Assembly (NCBI GenBank): GCA_021014945.1
Contig: MU266489.1
Span: forward strand, 1 to 64,000
Direction of reading: 5' to 3'
DNA: 64,000 bases
From: Leucogyrophana mollusca
Lineage: Eukaryota; Basidiomycota; Agaricomycetes; Boletales
The notes beneath the pieces were generated by a model, which saw nothing but the letters and a program-made list of their open reading frames with translations, did not search any database and was not told where the DNA came from. The position numbers were made by a program, and so were the translations under genes. Numbering within the stretch: the first letter of the stretch is position 1; every line of letters begins with the position of its first letter. Of the stretch, positions 37,528-48,565 are shown in pieces.

Positions 37528-38191
37528 GAGATGGGCAATCAGGAACCCGTAAATAAATACTCAAAGAGAAGCTGTGTAAGATACATAGGAGAACGCACGT
37601 GTAGTTGGGCGACAGCTGGGCGATATTGAAGAGCCTTGATGAGCACATCGGTGTGCGAATTTTAGCACCAAAACATGGGCTATGTTGAAAAGCTATTGTG
37701 GGTCGTGTCGGCCCTCCCCGCCGGGTTCGTTGGTATAGCAGGGACAATCCAGGAATCAGAATGACACGGGAACGGCATCAGTTCTCCTTTGCAGACCTTG
37801 CTGACTGATGTAGTCGAGTTCAACTCATAACCGGTTCCTCATCATGCGTTTGCATCCAAGCCCTCACCGATGTGTAGACTTATGCCCACTGCAGCTGGTA
37901 TGTCAGACTTTCTCAAATGAGCAGGCTTAAAGCTTAAAGCTTAAAGGTCCGCAGGCCGTAATTTGAGTCGACGCGTGGTGCAGATTGTTTGCACAAGAAT
38001 TTTTGATTTTGCCTCTCGTGACACTGGTCAAGTTGCCTTCGCGGTATGGTCGCATTCTAGAGGTCTACGAGACACAAGTGCACGAGCGAGCCTCAGCGAG
38101 GTGACTTGCGGAGGCTGACATGTTTCAGTTGTCCTCGATCCGCGAGCCTCTTGAGATGACGCAACATTCGATTCCGAACCGTCTGACTGCA
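37528..38191. other. Intergenic region between I66 gene 1 and the flavoenzyme
   Basis: About 0.66 kb. It holds a small perfect repeat, GCTTAAA three times (37925-37945), and no supportable gene. The minus-strand open frame at 37379-37747 runs into the antisense of the I66 last exon and is not convincing. Confidence 0.45.
37925..37945. repeat. Three head-to-tail GCTTAAA units
   Basis: Perfect triplication of a 7-bp unit, about 340 bp before the flavoenzyme start codon. Simple sequence; function unknown. Confidence 0.6.
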
Positions 38192-38198
38192 TATAAAT
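38192..38198 (+). promoter_or_regulatory. TATA box of the flavoenzyme gene
   Basis: TATAAAT about 90 bp before the start codon. Confidence 0.45.
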
Positions 38199-38282
38199 CA
38201 AGCACAACTTGAAGGTTCTTTCCCCCCTTCCAACCTCAGGTCAACGTTCAACGTTCGCCATCTTAGACTCTGAACTGCTAAT

Positions 38283-40622
38283 ATGTCGTCTCCTATTGGT
38301 ACCACAGGCGGAGCAGCGCAGAAGAAACGTGTAGCTATTGTTGGCGCTGGCGCAGCAGGCAAGTCTGACCTTGGAATAAGGAGTCAGGATCTGATGCATC
38401 GCTTGTCCATCTTCCCCAGGAATGTCTGCGGCCTATGCTATGTCTCTGCATCCTGATCGCTTCTTGGTAACTGTTTTTGAACAGTCATCCTCTGCTGGGG
38501 GTATGGCTACCTCGATTCCAGTCAATCAGAGTGCATATGGTGCCACGTATATCAATGACGGAGTTCAGGGCGCGAGCCCTGTTTTCTTCAATACATATGC
38601 TATGTTTGATAGGCTCGGGTTCAAGGCTTCACCTGTCCGAATGCAGGTTAGTTTCGGACGGGATAAGGAGAAAGAGTTCTGGAGTAACGTGTTTCCGAGT
38701 CGCGTCATTGATCGGTAATTGCCTCTCTCTGCGTACTATGGGCGTGTTTCGTAACCCTGCTTTCATAGGTTTGGACCTGATATCAAGAAGTTCGGCAAAG
38801 TTCTGAGAATCATCAAGGCACTCGAGCCACTGTTTGCGCTCATCTCGGTTCGTGCAATGCTGAAGATCTTTCGCTTCTCAAAGGTGCTCTATATTCTGCT
38901 ATCTTTATATTTCCCCCCTAACCTCTAGCCCCCTGGGCACGTAGGACTTTGGCGAGGTGATCGTTTACCCCCTCGTTGCACTTTTTTTTGGCACAGGCAA
39001 CCAAACGCCGTTCATCTCAAGTGCCATCCTCGAGCGGGTTTTCATGGATCCTAGCATGCGCTTGGTAAGTATTTCATCTTTATAGAGCTCTAATTTGACC
39101 GTTTATCCAATATACACTCCGTGTCTGGTGCAGTTTGAATACTCGCCTGATTCATTCCTTGCGTCGATTCCAGAGATGTGCTCCTTCCCTCGTCTATCGC
39201 TACTTTATTCGGCCTGGACAAAAGAAGTCACCTCCCGAGGAAACGTGGTCGTGCGGACCGAGCGACAAGTTACGCGCGTCATCCGGGGCGCACGTTCTGC
39301 CCAAGTCGAGCCAACCATTGGACTCCTCGGTAAAGATGGCAAGCGTAAAATCAATGTCCAGCTTTGGAGTCGGTCAACGAGCGGTGTCGATAACAGCCAG
39401 CAGGTGAAAGAGCCCACGGGCAAGGAAGAACGGGAGGAGTTCGACGAGCTTGTCATGGCAGTAGACGCAGATTCTGCTCTTAAAATATTAGGTCTGGATG
39501 CGGGGTGGATGGAGCGCAGGGTTTTGGGTAATGTCAAGGTACGTTCGTGTATTCTTGAGATTGCCTACCAAGAAGCTCACGGGTCATCTGCCTTGCTCAG
39601 TATCTTTGGGACATCAGTGTCACGCACAATGATGTCGCTTACATGAACAAGGTATATTTTTTCGTCGTATCAGCCTCATTCTTTTGCATAACCGCCTGCA
39701 TACAGTACTACCGCCTTAAGTACGCGCCCTCACTGAACTCTACACGAACAGATGAGGAAGCTCGCAAGGGCTACGAGTTCGCGGAGAAAGAATTTGCACC
39801 GCTGTACTTTATCCGAAGTTACCCTGGCGATAGGGAGAAAGTCGAAATGAGTTTCGACTTAACCAACTATCAAGCGCAGGTAGGCCCTCACTGAAAGCTG
39901 ATCTGATGGAAACGATGCTGAACAAGCCAACCACACGCAGTTCAAAGGCGAAACCGAATATGGCCCACGAGCAAGCGAGGACGCTGTACCCCCACCTGGA
40001 TCTCCACCAGTGCTTGAGAAACATATTTTCCAAACGATCTTCCTTGATCATGATGGCACTAGCGACAAATGGAGCCGCGGGGACATCGCGAAGGACAAGG
40101 TGATAAGCGAAAAGTGGTGGAAGCAACAGAGCCACCGATGGCAGCATTATGCAGGAACTGTCCCATGGATGATGGCAATTAATGGCAAGGTCGGTTTTTT
40201 GCGTCTTCATTACGATGGCGCTACTTATCTGGGCTTACTAGAACCACACGGTGTACGCTGGGGCCTGGACTGTCCTGAGCGAGTTGTTTAGCTGAACAGA
40301 ATCAAACAAGTTAACTCATCGACCCTTTCCTCTCTCCTCTAGATATGCACGAGATCGCGGTGGTCTCTGGGCTCGCGGCTGCTTATCAGCTTGGTGCCGA
40401 GTAAGTACCCTCCTTTTTAGGTTCACCTATATACAATTCACTATCCGATTGTAACGCAGTTATCCGTTCAAAGACAATGAAGACTGCAAGCGTCTCTTCA
40501 GGCTCTGCCTTGGGGCAAGTCATGCATCACGGATGGTCTGTTTTAATGTTCCGCGCGGCACCTCCAACTCTTCTAATGTCCACCCACAGCGCGCGAAGGA
40601 CAGGAAGGGCGTATTTGTCTAA
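38283..40622 (+). CDS. FAD-dependent amine oxidase/desaturase-like flavoprotein
   Basis: Member of the flavin amine oxidase superfamily (NAD(P)-binding Rossmann-like); substrate unknown. The N-terminus has the dinucleotide motif VAIVGAGAAGMSAAYAMSL, the ribose-binding acidic residue in VTVFEQ, and then SAGGMATSIPV. Middle blocks are YINDGVQGASPVFFNTYAMF, PFISSAILERVFMDPS, VTRVIRG and EEFDELVMAVDADSALKILG. The C-terminal FAD region has YAGAWTVLNMHEIAVVSGLAAAYQLGADYPF. Exon 1 is 38283-38358, and its donor is GC rather than GT; only this junction keeps GAGAAGM in frame. The last intron (about 40540-40590) and final residues are less certain. Neighbours (I66 inhibitors) give no pathway clue. Confidence 0.82.
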
Positions 40623-42850
40623 GTTACTATCATGGTTTCCGAAATCCATCCTTCTTCCTCCCCATACAAATGTATATTCGAGCTTGCAAGCGACCGTGGT
40701 TGGCTTCGGCCTTCTCCCGTTCAATCCACACGTGGGGTATATCGTTGACTTATTTCCTGAACCGGCCCAGCGCAGAGTACGGTGCGACCCCGGGTAATCT
40801 GAGTTCGCGAGGTGCGCTGGAGGCTTCGTGACTAGTCAAGTTCGCCAGACGCTGGAGTACTAAACACAAGCGTACGCTACTAAATATAGAACAGTCACTT
40901 ATATTATCAGGTCGTTACTACATTGGGCTTTGGTGTCGCTCAAAAAGTTTGAACGTCCGATTGTCACCCATCCGGCGGTACAACCCCCAGCACTCTTCGC
41001 GGCCATAGGTAACGGAACGGCAGGCGCCAAGATCTCTGAGAGAGCTACAATACAAACGATGCCGGAACTGATGGTCACAGCATTCTGGAGGGTGGTTCTC
41101 CAAGACGTCGCCTAGATTTGCGAACGGATACGATGCCATTGTACTGCACAGCAGCAGCGGACACGATGCGTGAAGCATCGTGTGCACTGCAGCTCTGACG
41201 CACAATCCTAGCACCTCCGTGACTGCAGTTGATAAGCTGAATACAAAATTCACACTTCAGGGCGAGCTTGTGGACACAGGCTTCAAATCCAGTGGCACGT
41301 ACAGCCTCTTAAAGCCGCTCAGTGAGTACACATCTGGCGAGATATTTCAAGAGCCGACCCACTAATGTAGTGGACGAGTTCACAGCCTAGTGGAAACATC
41401 GCCGAGCTGGCGATGTAGGCAACGGCCCCGCAGTGGTCGCCTCAATAGAGACCACTCGCAGGGAGGGGGGTGCAGAGTGAGCAACGAGGGCTGGAACAAT
41501 TTCCAGTAAGGGAAACTGTCGGCGTATGGGGTGGGCGTATCATCAAACACAGGTGGATTCGGGGTGAGTGTCGTCTGTAGAAAGGTTATGGGTGTACGAA
41601 ATTGAAAGCGACATATCAAAGTAGCCGCATGAGCGGTAAATGGTGAAGGACTCAATCCTACGCAGTCGTTTTATAGGATGGCCAGGGTCGTAGAACCAGT
41701 GACGTACCGACTGGGCCAGCGATAACCCGGCCAAGGAAAGGAAATGCAGCGACGCGCACAGAAAAAATTCTGGATAGAAGCATATCCCTGAGGAAACCCC
41801 TGGACATTTCCGACGCCACGAAATTCAAAGTCCAAGCTCTAACCTTGAGGACGCTACTTTAGGGAGTGACGATTTTGAATCGGAAACCCCGAGACAATGT
41901 GCCTGTATCAGATGTATCACTTCTTCTGCATGCGCTTCGCTATTTCAGCGGCGTATAAAAGGTTATGTCTAAATTTGCCAGCGAAATCGAGAGAATGGGA
42001 GGATATTAGGAGGCCTTTGAGTGATTTTGTGAGGGGATTGCATGGCTCGCGAGGCCGGTGGCGTCCTTGGTAGCTGCTGCTCTACAAAAAAGCGGGCGTG
42101 AGTGTTCCCTCCACGGGCTCTAGGCCCACGCTGCGATTATTTTCACCGAATAGATGTGGCGAAAATCTGGGATTATACGTGGCAGATACACCTGTTCGAA
42201 TTTGTAGGCCACGCTTAAGGCCGGCAATCATCCTCGCCAGTCCGAACCTTGGATTCGCGGGAATTGATGATGCGTGAGTGCAGGATATCAAATAAATCAG
42301 TTCGCAATTCAATGATATTGCCAATTTCACCGTTTGAAACTGAGCAATTGGTGAGGAGAGATAGAGGCCAAACAAGTTGATGGGCTGCAAGTCCTAATTT
42401 GATCTAAAGCAAGCTCTAGCCGCTGCTGGAAGATGCCCCTTTCTCAAGTGCAGAGAAGTCTGAACAAAGTGTCGTGCCCGCAGCTATTGAGGTACAAGTT
42501 GTATAAGGAGTGCGCACTAAGACGAGGTTGTATAGATACGCTCACTGCTTGGCTAGAAGGATTGAACTTAGTTGTCCATTTGTAGAAGCTTAGTCAGCGC
42601 GATCGATGTCCCAGAAGTTTCCTCAAGGTGTGAGTGGGGCACAAATCCAGAATTAATCTTAAGACCTGTCATCTTCAAAGTTCAAACCTTGTAACGTTCT
42701 TCGCTTCCTTCCCGCATTACACTCCATTACATTTAATATTCAGTAGCAATCCAAGTTTGAAGTGCAGCGTGGAAATATCCAGTACAGTATCCATAGATCC
42801 TGATTCCTGCAGATTAAGAGCCGCTCAATTCTGAAAAGACCTTTCTGCAG
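40623..42850. other. Gene-poor region, no recognised genes
   Basis: About 2.2 kb. Short open frames (for example 40918-41253 minus, 41180-41365 plus, 42082-42390 minus) have no family motifs. A TATA-like TATAAAAG near 41955 is followed at 42041 by a possible short exon (MAREAGGVLGSCCSTKK) ending at a good GTGAGT donor, but I could not find a convincing continuation. Confidence 0.35.
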
Positions 42851-43993
42851 TCAGCGCTGGGTTGTTGAGAAGGGCTTCCTTAAGCTTTGCGGTGTGCCCA
42901 AGCTGGATTGGAGAGTGTGCAAAGCTTTTGTTGTTGACAGAGCCAGTGTCGAAACGCCTGTGCGAGTTGTTTTCAACTCTGCTTCCGAGAACGGCTGGGA
43001 CCGAGACTGGGATACCTGAAGGGTACCCGCATGTCCACCCTCGGACTTGGCAATAAGCCCGATCAGTTTCACAAAACCCGGCGGAAAGTTGAAACCCCAC
43101 AACCGTCCATGTGCTTTGGCGCGGGTTTCGCCGTACTCCACCAACCCTTACTCATACCTCACCATTCTCTGCGCTAGCTCGCCTACGCCTTTTGACCGTG
43201 GACAGCCTTCATAGGGTTCTTGCAAGGTCATGGACGTCAGGGGCGGCCGACCAGAGTCCTTTTTTTGTGGACAAGTGATATTCAATGTGTAACCACCGCT
43301 AGGCTGGAAAACACACTCCACTAAATCGGCCCGTGGCTGGTCCGAGGAAAAATGCACTGATGCTGTAAGTTGTGGGGTGTGTGGGATGGAGTCCCATCCA
43401 AACTCAAGTGTTTCATAGAATGCCAGAGTAAGTTGTTTCTTCGATAAATGAAGGTGTAAATCACTGTTCCAGTATCTGTATGCGCAGTCCTTCCGATTTT
43501 AACCTTATATTCACGATGTTCCCACACGAGCAGTCCATTTCCAGACTCATATGTGACTGTGCATGCAAACGCGCTCAGCATCTCCGCCAACTTCGCAGGC
43601 CCCCGACGAGCCAATAGGATACAACCGCTGGTCAAATACCCTTGTGTGCCTCCGGCGCCTCTTTCTGTGAGATTTTTGGCGGACTTTATCTGCACAAGAC
43701 GTTCAACACTCTGTTTCATAGGAATGAACATGCATTGTGTAGGCATGTATTGGCTACGGGACTGGCATCACGGACCCTGCACATATGCCGAGTCCTTACA
43801 ATAAGGAATGAATGAAAAATCCTCCAGGCAAACTGCAGCCAGCGCATTGACCGTTCTGTGCTAAGAAGTGTGTATAACACTCGGTGATGAAGTGGAGCTT
43901 ATCCGGAGGTGTGTCGATCGCTCGATCGTGACAGGAAGGAATGTTGTTTAACGGTCTGTGGTGAAAGTCACCAGTCAAGTGGCTGTTCTGCAA
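42851..43993 (-). CDS. Unrecognised multi-exon or decayed protein gene
   Basis: I do not recognise a family. On the minus strand a series of open blocks reads like protein: 43993-43796 (PPDKLHFITECYTHFLAQNG), 43746 to about 43430 (GAGGTQGYLTSGCILLARRG; TVTYESGNGLLVWEHREYKV), about 43460 to 43148 (FYETLEFGWDSIPHTPQL; VECVFQPSGGYTLNITCPQ), and 43144-42851 (RLWGFNFPPGFVKLIGLIAK). The second and third blocks are in different frames, with no intron of normal length between them, so either a frameshift or an unusual intron is needed. Start and end are unknown. It may be a pseudogene. Confidence 0.3.
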
Positions 43994-44108
43994 GTACGGT
44001 TTCGTGTCGACGAGCGGATTTTTTCTGTGTGAAATAGTGCTCCTCGCAGTGGAAACCCCTTAACTAGCGGATCGGCCGGTTCACGCGCTTTACAATCGGG
44101 ACCGTCGG

Positions 44109-44342
44109 ATGTCAATTTTCCTTGTGGTGCTCTTCGTCTCTGGGCCGATTATCGCTATCGTCGGGTTGCGTTCTGCTGTGTCGGATACTCAGTTCGACAG
44201 CGTGTGCGCGCCAAGGTCCCTCGATGACATCCTTTGGGTTGGTAGGCTTCAGCTTTGCCAACACGACCAGACATCCAAGAGCTGCGGAGCTTATCATTTC
44301 ACCAGCTTCTCGGGTATAATCCTTGTGCGATTCTACTCCTAA
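44109..44342 (+). CDS. Possible fragment of a membrane protein
   Basis: Open frame starting MSIFLVVLFVSGPIIAIVGL, a strong membrane segment, followed by TQFDSVCAPRSLDDILWVG. The FDSxC pattern after a helix recalls the basidiomycete seven-helix proteins such as the gene at 45142-46777, but the resemblance is weak. No upstream or downstream exons could be joined with confidence. It may be a remnant or not coding at all. Confidence 0.22.
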   Translation: MSIFLVVLFVSGPIIAIVGLRSAVSDTQFDSVCAPRSLDDILWVGRLQLCQHDQTSKSCGAYHFTSFSGIILVRFYS

Positions 44343-45141
44343 CTAACTTCAAATGTATGCACGCCTTTCCGGCAATCTGCGCTAGTCATTTCGTTAACGC
44401 TGCGTGACGGGACTCTAGGCTTTTTGCAATCATGGGTCTGTCATAGTCCCTTACAAAGTGCATCCAATATTCACTTGAGCCTAGCCGTTATAATACCGAC
44501 GTCTCTCGCTTGTAATCTATCACGGAGCACTTGCCTCAAGGACGACTTCGTAAGCTGCATTCCTGCACTACTTGTATTCTTGGAGTTCACTCTTTTTAGG
44601 TGGTTCATTGCGGTCCAATCTGGCGCCGAAGGTCCCTCCTTCCTCCTTGGTCCATATCTTTGAGACGCCGTAAACAGGGCTGCTGACTAGTCATCAATAG
44701 GGAACGCCTTTCATTCCCTGCGAACCACTACCAGAGATGTGCCGAGAGAGAGACGCTGGCTAGTATTATCTTACCCTGTTGTTAAACCTTCAAATTTCGA
44801 GGCTAGCACCGAGATTCTGTGCCCATGGTTGAGCGCTTGAGCCCGCTTGCTGTCAACGCGGCGGCCGGTCTACATCAACTGGACGGTTATGTTTACAAGC
44901 GACAGTGCTCACTCTAACTCCTCAAGCTTCTGGCCCGTCCAATTGATATTACGTTGTCGTCATAACTGACACCACGAAGCGCATATATCCTGACAGGAGC
45001 TACGCAACTCCAACTCAGACCACGCATTATGTATCAGTGGCACAAGCTCAGTAGCGCCGGATGTACTATAGCTAGAACCATGGTGCATACGGTTCAAACG
45101 ACACTTAGCGAACACTCACAACAGCTACCACAGCCGCCAGC
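44343..45141. other. Intergenic region without recognised genes
   Basis: About 0.8 kb. A plus-strand frame at 44424-44663 has one hydrophobic stretch (FVSCIPALLVFLEFTLFRWF) and nothing else recognisable. Confidence 0.35.
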
Positions 45142-46777
45142 CTAGAGGAGCACTACGCTGCCACCGGAGCCTTTATCTGGCTCGCATGTGACCATCTCCA
45201 CGACAATTTCACCTCCATTCTGACCCTCTGCAAGGCGCCAGTTAACCCTGCTCAGCTCGGCGGGATTGAGCAACCACCGCGGATCTGTCTGGAGCTTACC
45301 CGCCAGTGAGCGGATACTGAACATGAGGCGGGAGACCGCGAGAGAGTTTATTGTGAGAGAGAAACTGAGCGTGAGGTAACCATTAACACATATTGATCGA
45401 CGCCCTCGGACTGGGCGGCAACCTACTTGGAGAACGCGGCCGGTATGTTGATCTGTGTATTTGTGCTGGGGTAATCATCTGGACGAGATAGAATCATAGG
45501 TGAAAACTGACCATGGGAACAGCCGTCATTCTTGCTCCGATAGCGGAAAAACATACAGATACTGCAGACACCGCACATAAAGTCAGTAGGTTGGTCGGAG
45601 CTTGGAGCTCGTTCGCACATACCCATCGCAAGGAAGTATATGAACCCCCCTCTTGAGTCGGAGGACATAGTGTGATTAGGATCAGTGAAATATATCGTGA
45701 CCTTCTAAGACTTACTCCTGAAGTAACCGACGCATCAACGGTGCGTGCGCGAATTTCCACGTTCCATCCATGGCCCTTATAACTGTAAATCCGAAGAGAA
45801 TGGTGTGGATGACCATGTTCGGAATGAATATTCTCCATATATCGGAGGGAGGCGGAGTGGTGCATCCTGGAAAGTACGCTGCAACTTCCGGAGGTAAGGG
45901 CAATGAATGAAGGTCCTTGAATGCGGTGAAAAGTGTGGCGAAAGACGCGCAGGTACACGCTACAAAACTGACGAGCGCAAGCAGACGTGCAGATAGGCTA
46001 CGGGGGAACATGTACCAGACTCGAAGAAGGAGTATAGCTATGTCGAAGCGTGAGCAGAGGAAATTAGTGCATAAAATGTTCGATAATTGGGGAATTGAAT
46101 AGAACGGACCCTGGTTGATGGATACGGCGAAGACGGTGAGTGTACAGCTGGCTCGTATAGCACGGTCGCAGCTAAGGAAACGATTGGATGTTAGCTCTTG
46201 GTAGCAAATTGATTTGCAGCTCACATCTGTGGGTTACGACGGGAGCCGATAGAGAGGTATTAAGGACGCAGTAGTGAAGGATAACGAAGTGCACAAACTC
46301 TGGCAGATAAATCTTTCCCGAAGAATACTGTATTTTCACAGCGGAAGGTATCAGCGAAAAGACGGACACCCCGGAGACACAAAGCTCACTAGTTGTTGTC
46401 AGGCTTTCCAGGTCATAACTAGTGCTTAGCGAATCGGCAGCTGATCAGGGCAAGGCGAAACTTACATCATTATTATTATGGGCAGGTATCGATTCTGAAG
46501 CTCATGATGATAAGATATGTGGTCCTCAGCGAGAGTGGGATCACTGACAAGAAAGAATAGTAGGCGGGACAGTGTCCATGCCCCGTTCCAAAAGAACTCC
46601 ACCTACATCCGTGTAATCAGCATCAGCTCGGTGATCAATGGAAACATTGCTGACCTCTTGAGCGAATGTGAGGAAGTAGTCATGAGAGAGGAGAATGAAA
46701 CACGCGAGCTCAAAGCAGCGGGCATTATCCAAAGGGCGCAGCGTCGCGATGATAATAGCTTGTAGCTCAGCCTCCAT
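45142..46777 (-). CDS. Seven-helix membrane protein, DUF6533-type
   Basis: Belongs to a large basidiomycete family of predicted seven-transmembrane proteins of unknown role. Exon 1 (46777-46656) encodes CFELACFILLSHDYFLTFAQ and joins EVEFFWNGAWTLSRLLFFL and then NRYLPIIIM across two introns. The HDY-FLT--EVE-W---W---LF-LNRYLP pattern is the DUF6533 signature. Further helices: CDRAIRASCTLTVFAVS, DIAILLLRVWYMFPRS, SARLLALVSFVACTCASFAT, FIPNMVIHTILFGFTVIRAM; then RRLLQEGGFIYFLAM, VSVCFSAIGARMTAVPM, INIPAAFSK, and TINSLAVSRLMFSIRSLAGK near the C-terminus. The middle junctions (46200-46440) are uncertain. The C-terminal tail after the last helix is hydrophilic and cytosolic. Confidence 0.8.
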
Positions 46778-47945
46778 GATAATAGAAGGCCCACGGTGAC
46801 CTGGGCCGTCTTTAGCTGGCGCAGGGAGGTTGTGGAAACAGCAGATCGAAGGAGAGGCGACTGCAGCACGACGATTTGAATTTTTAGCAAGGATAACATT
46901 ATATGATAGAGGACTTCGAATTTTAGGCTTGGGCTAGTGCATCACTTGTGGTTGGTGATGTCGGAGTGGAAGTGGGTTTTCAGGAGTATGCCACCTTATG
47001 CCACGACATCGGGGCTCGGGAAATTGGAATATACATCTGAGCTGACAAACGACGTCCCTGGAGGTCCTCTGTGTCCTGTAAGTAGTTTGAAGCCAGGAAC
47101 GTGGCAACCACTGGCAGACGAAGGTGATCTAACCTGGTCTGGCGGAGCATCTAACAAGCAATCATCCTAAGTCTTTATTGAGTAAGCGTTAACGTTCACA
47201 TGAACCTGGGATCACTAGCACGGGAGCACCAATCAGACTTGCCATCAACTTGAAACTAGTTTCGCAAGTTGGGTTGGGGGATTGGCGAACAGCTACAACG
47301 TCGCGGATGCAAGGGGAATTGGTTCAGCCAGTTTTCGGCCCGTGTGGCAGACGCGTTTTAAGATGCAAAAGGGCTCTGAAATATTCATAATTGCAATCAA
47401 ATGACGAGCCCTCCGCATCGGTGTCGTCGACATTTCCCCCCGTGCTTCTAGCTACTCTCCAATAATTGGATTAGCCTTGATTAGGCCATTGTCAAAAGGG
47501 GAATTCCGTAGGTCCGACAAGTAGAGTCTTGGAGGGTTTGTGAGTCAGCGGGTTTGTCTGAATCGTCCGAGTTCCGTCGAAACAATGAAATGGAAGGGAA
47601 GATGCGAAAACTACGATTCATCGTAGCTGCGACTTGCAATAACGTCCCGTCATTAATGACGTCTGCCGTAGGTGACGTATTCATGTTGGTTAAGATTTAA
47701 GAATATGTCGACCGACTAGTGGGAAGATGATCAGCACACGGGTTGGGCTGCGAGTGAATCATTGCCCGTACGCGTCAGGCGAATTCGGGGTGAAATCGCC
47801 CGCAGGTCACATTCCGGCCGCGTCAGTCAGACACAAAAAAGCGCGCACATTTCTCTCGTATTGCTTACATCACTGTTGTTACATTTGATCGGTCATTTTT
47901 CAAACACGCGAATTGCTCTCGTCGACTCATTCAAGCATGAGCATC
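46778..47945. other. Intergenic region between the seven-helix gene and I66 gene 2
   Basis: About 1.2 kb with no supportable gene. TGACGT occurs twice within about 20 bp (about 47656-47680), a bZIP/CRE-like pair, but without experimental support this could be chance. Open frames here lack family motifs. Confidence 0.4.
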
Positions 47946-48565
47946 TCAAACGGAGAGCACCGGGCTAATCTTCCAAAGTTCTTTGGCAGGGAAATAGGGA
48001 GGGTCGCTAGGAGCAGCTATGAGGGGCCGAACTTCAATCTGAGCGAATGAATCCAGAGAGCGTCAGTAAATTACGTTGGCTACGAAGGTAATCAATACGA
48101 ACCTGTGTGTAAGGCTGCTCCGCGGGAGAAACCCAGCCAGTGCCGTCGAGTTTCTCGATGCTAAGATGGTGTGAGCGATTGGCGTGAACGGTCTGGATCA
48201 AAATGCAACTTACGTGTAAGCCCCATGATGGGCCCGATCGGTGATGATCCATTCCTCGCCTTCCCCAGCGGCAAGAAATCCCCAAAGCCGCCCGTCACGC
48301 TCTCCAACAAAGGCCCCGTCAATCGAAAGCCTGTAACGACCATTCCCAAGTGCTTCGAGGTCCCACTGATAAATTCGGGGATGGGCACCCAGAATGGGGG
48401 CAATGAATCGAGCACCATACTCACTACTGGAGGATCAGCGCCGAAGGGGAGGCTATAAATCTTCTTGGGATTGATGGACGAATCGACGTCTCGCCCAATA
48501 ACGCTTCCGGCGCCAGATAAAGCGGCGGAAGTGATGTGGTACGAACCAGAACGAATGTTAGCCAT
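47946..48565 (-). CDS. Mycospin-type serine protease inhibitor (family I66), gene 2
   Basis: Paralogue of the gene at 36901-37527, in opposite orientation. Exons 48565-48425, 48365-48214, 48160-48103 and 48038-47946 (141, 152, 58 and 93 bp) encode 147 aa. Blocks: MANIRSGSYHITSAALSG, LPFGADPPVWDLEALGNGRY, SIDGAFVGERDGRLWGFL, EEWIITDRAHHGAYTIEKLD, GWVSPAEQPYTQIEVRPLI and PPYFPAKELWKISPVLSV. Intron positions and phases equal those of gene 1 (before Trp, inside the AYT codon, after YTQ). The two diverge most in the first 45 residues and in the AFVGERDGR against APTGVINNA stretch, so target proteases may differ. No signal peptide. Confidence 0.85.

Noticed and set aside
43913..43928. CGATCG-containing palindrome
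   Set aside because: Short and of a kind expected by chance; no associated element.
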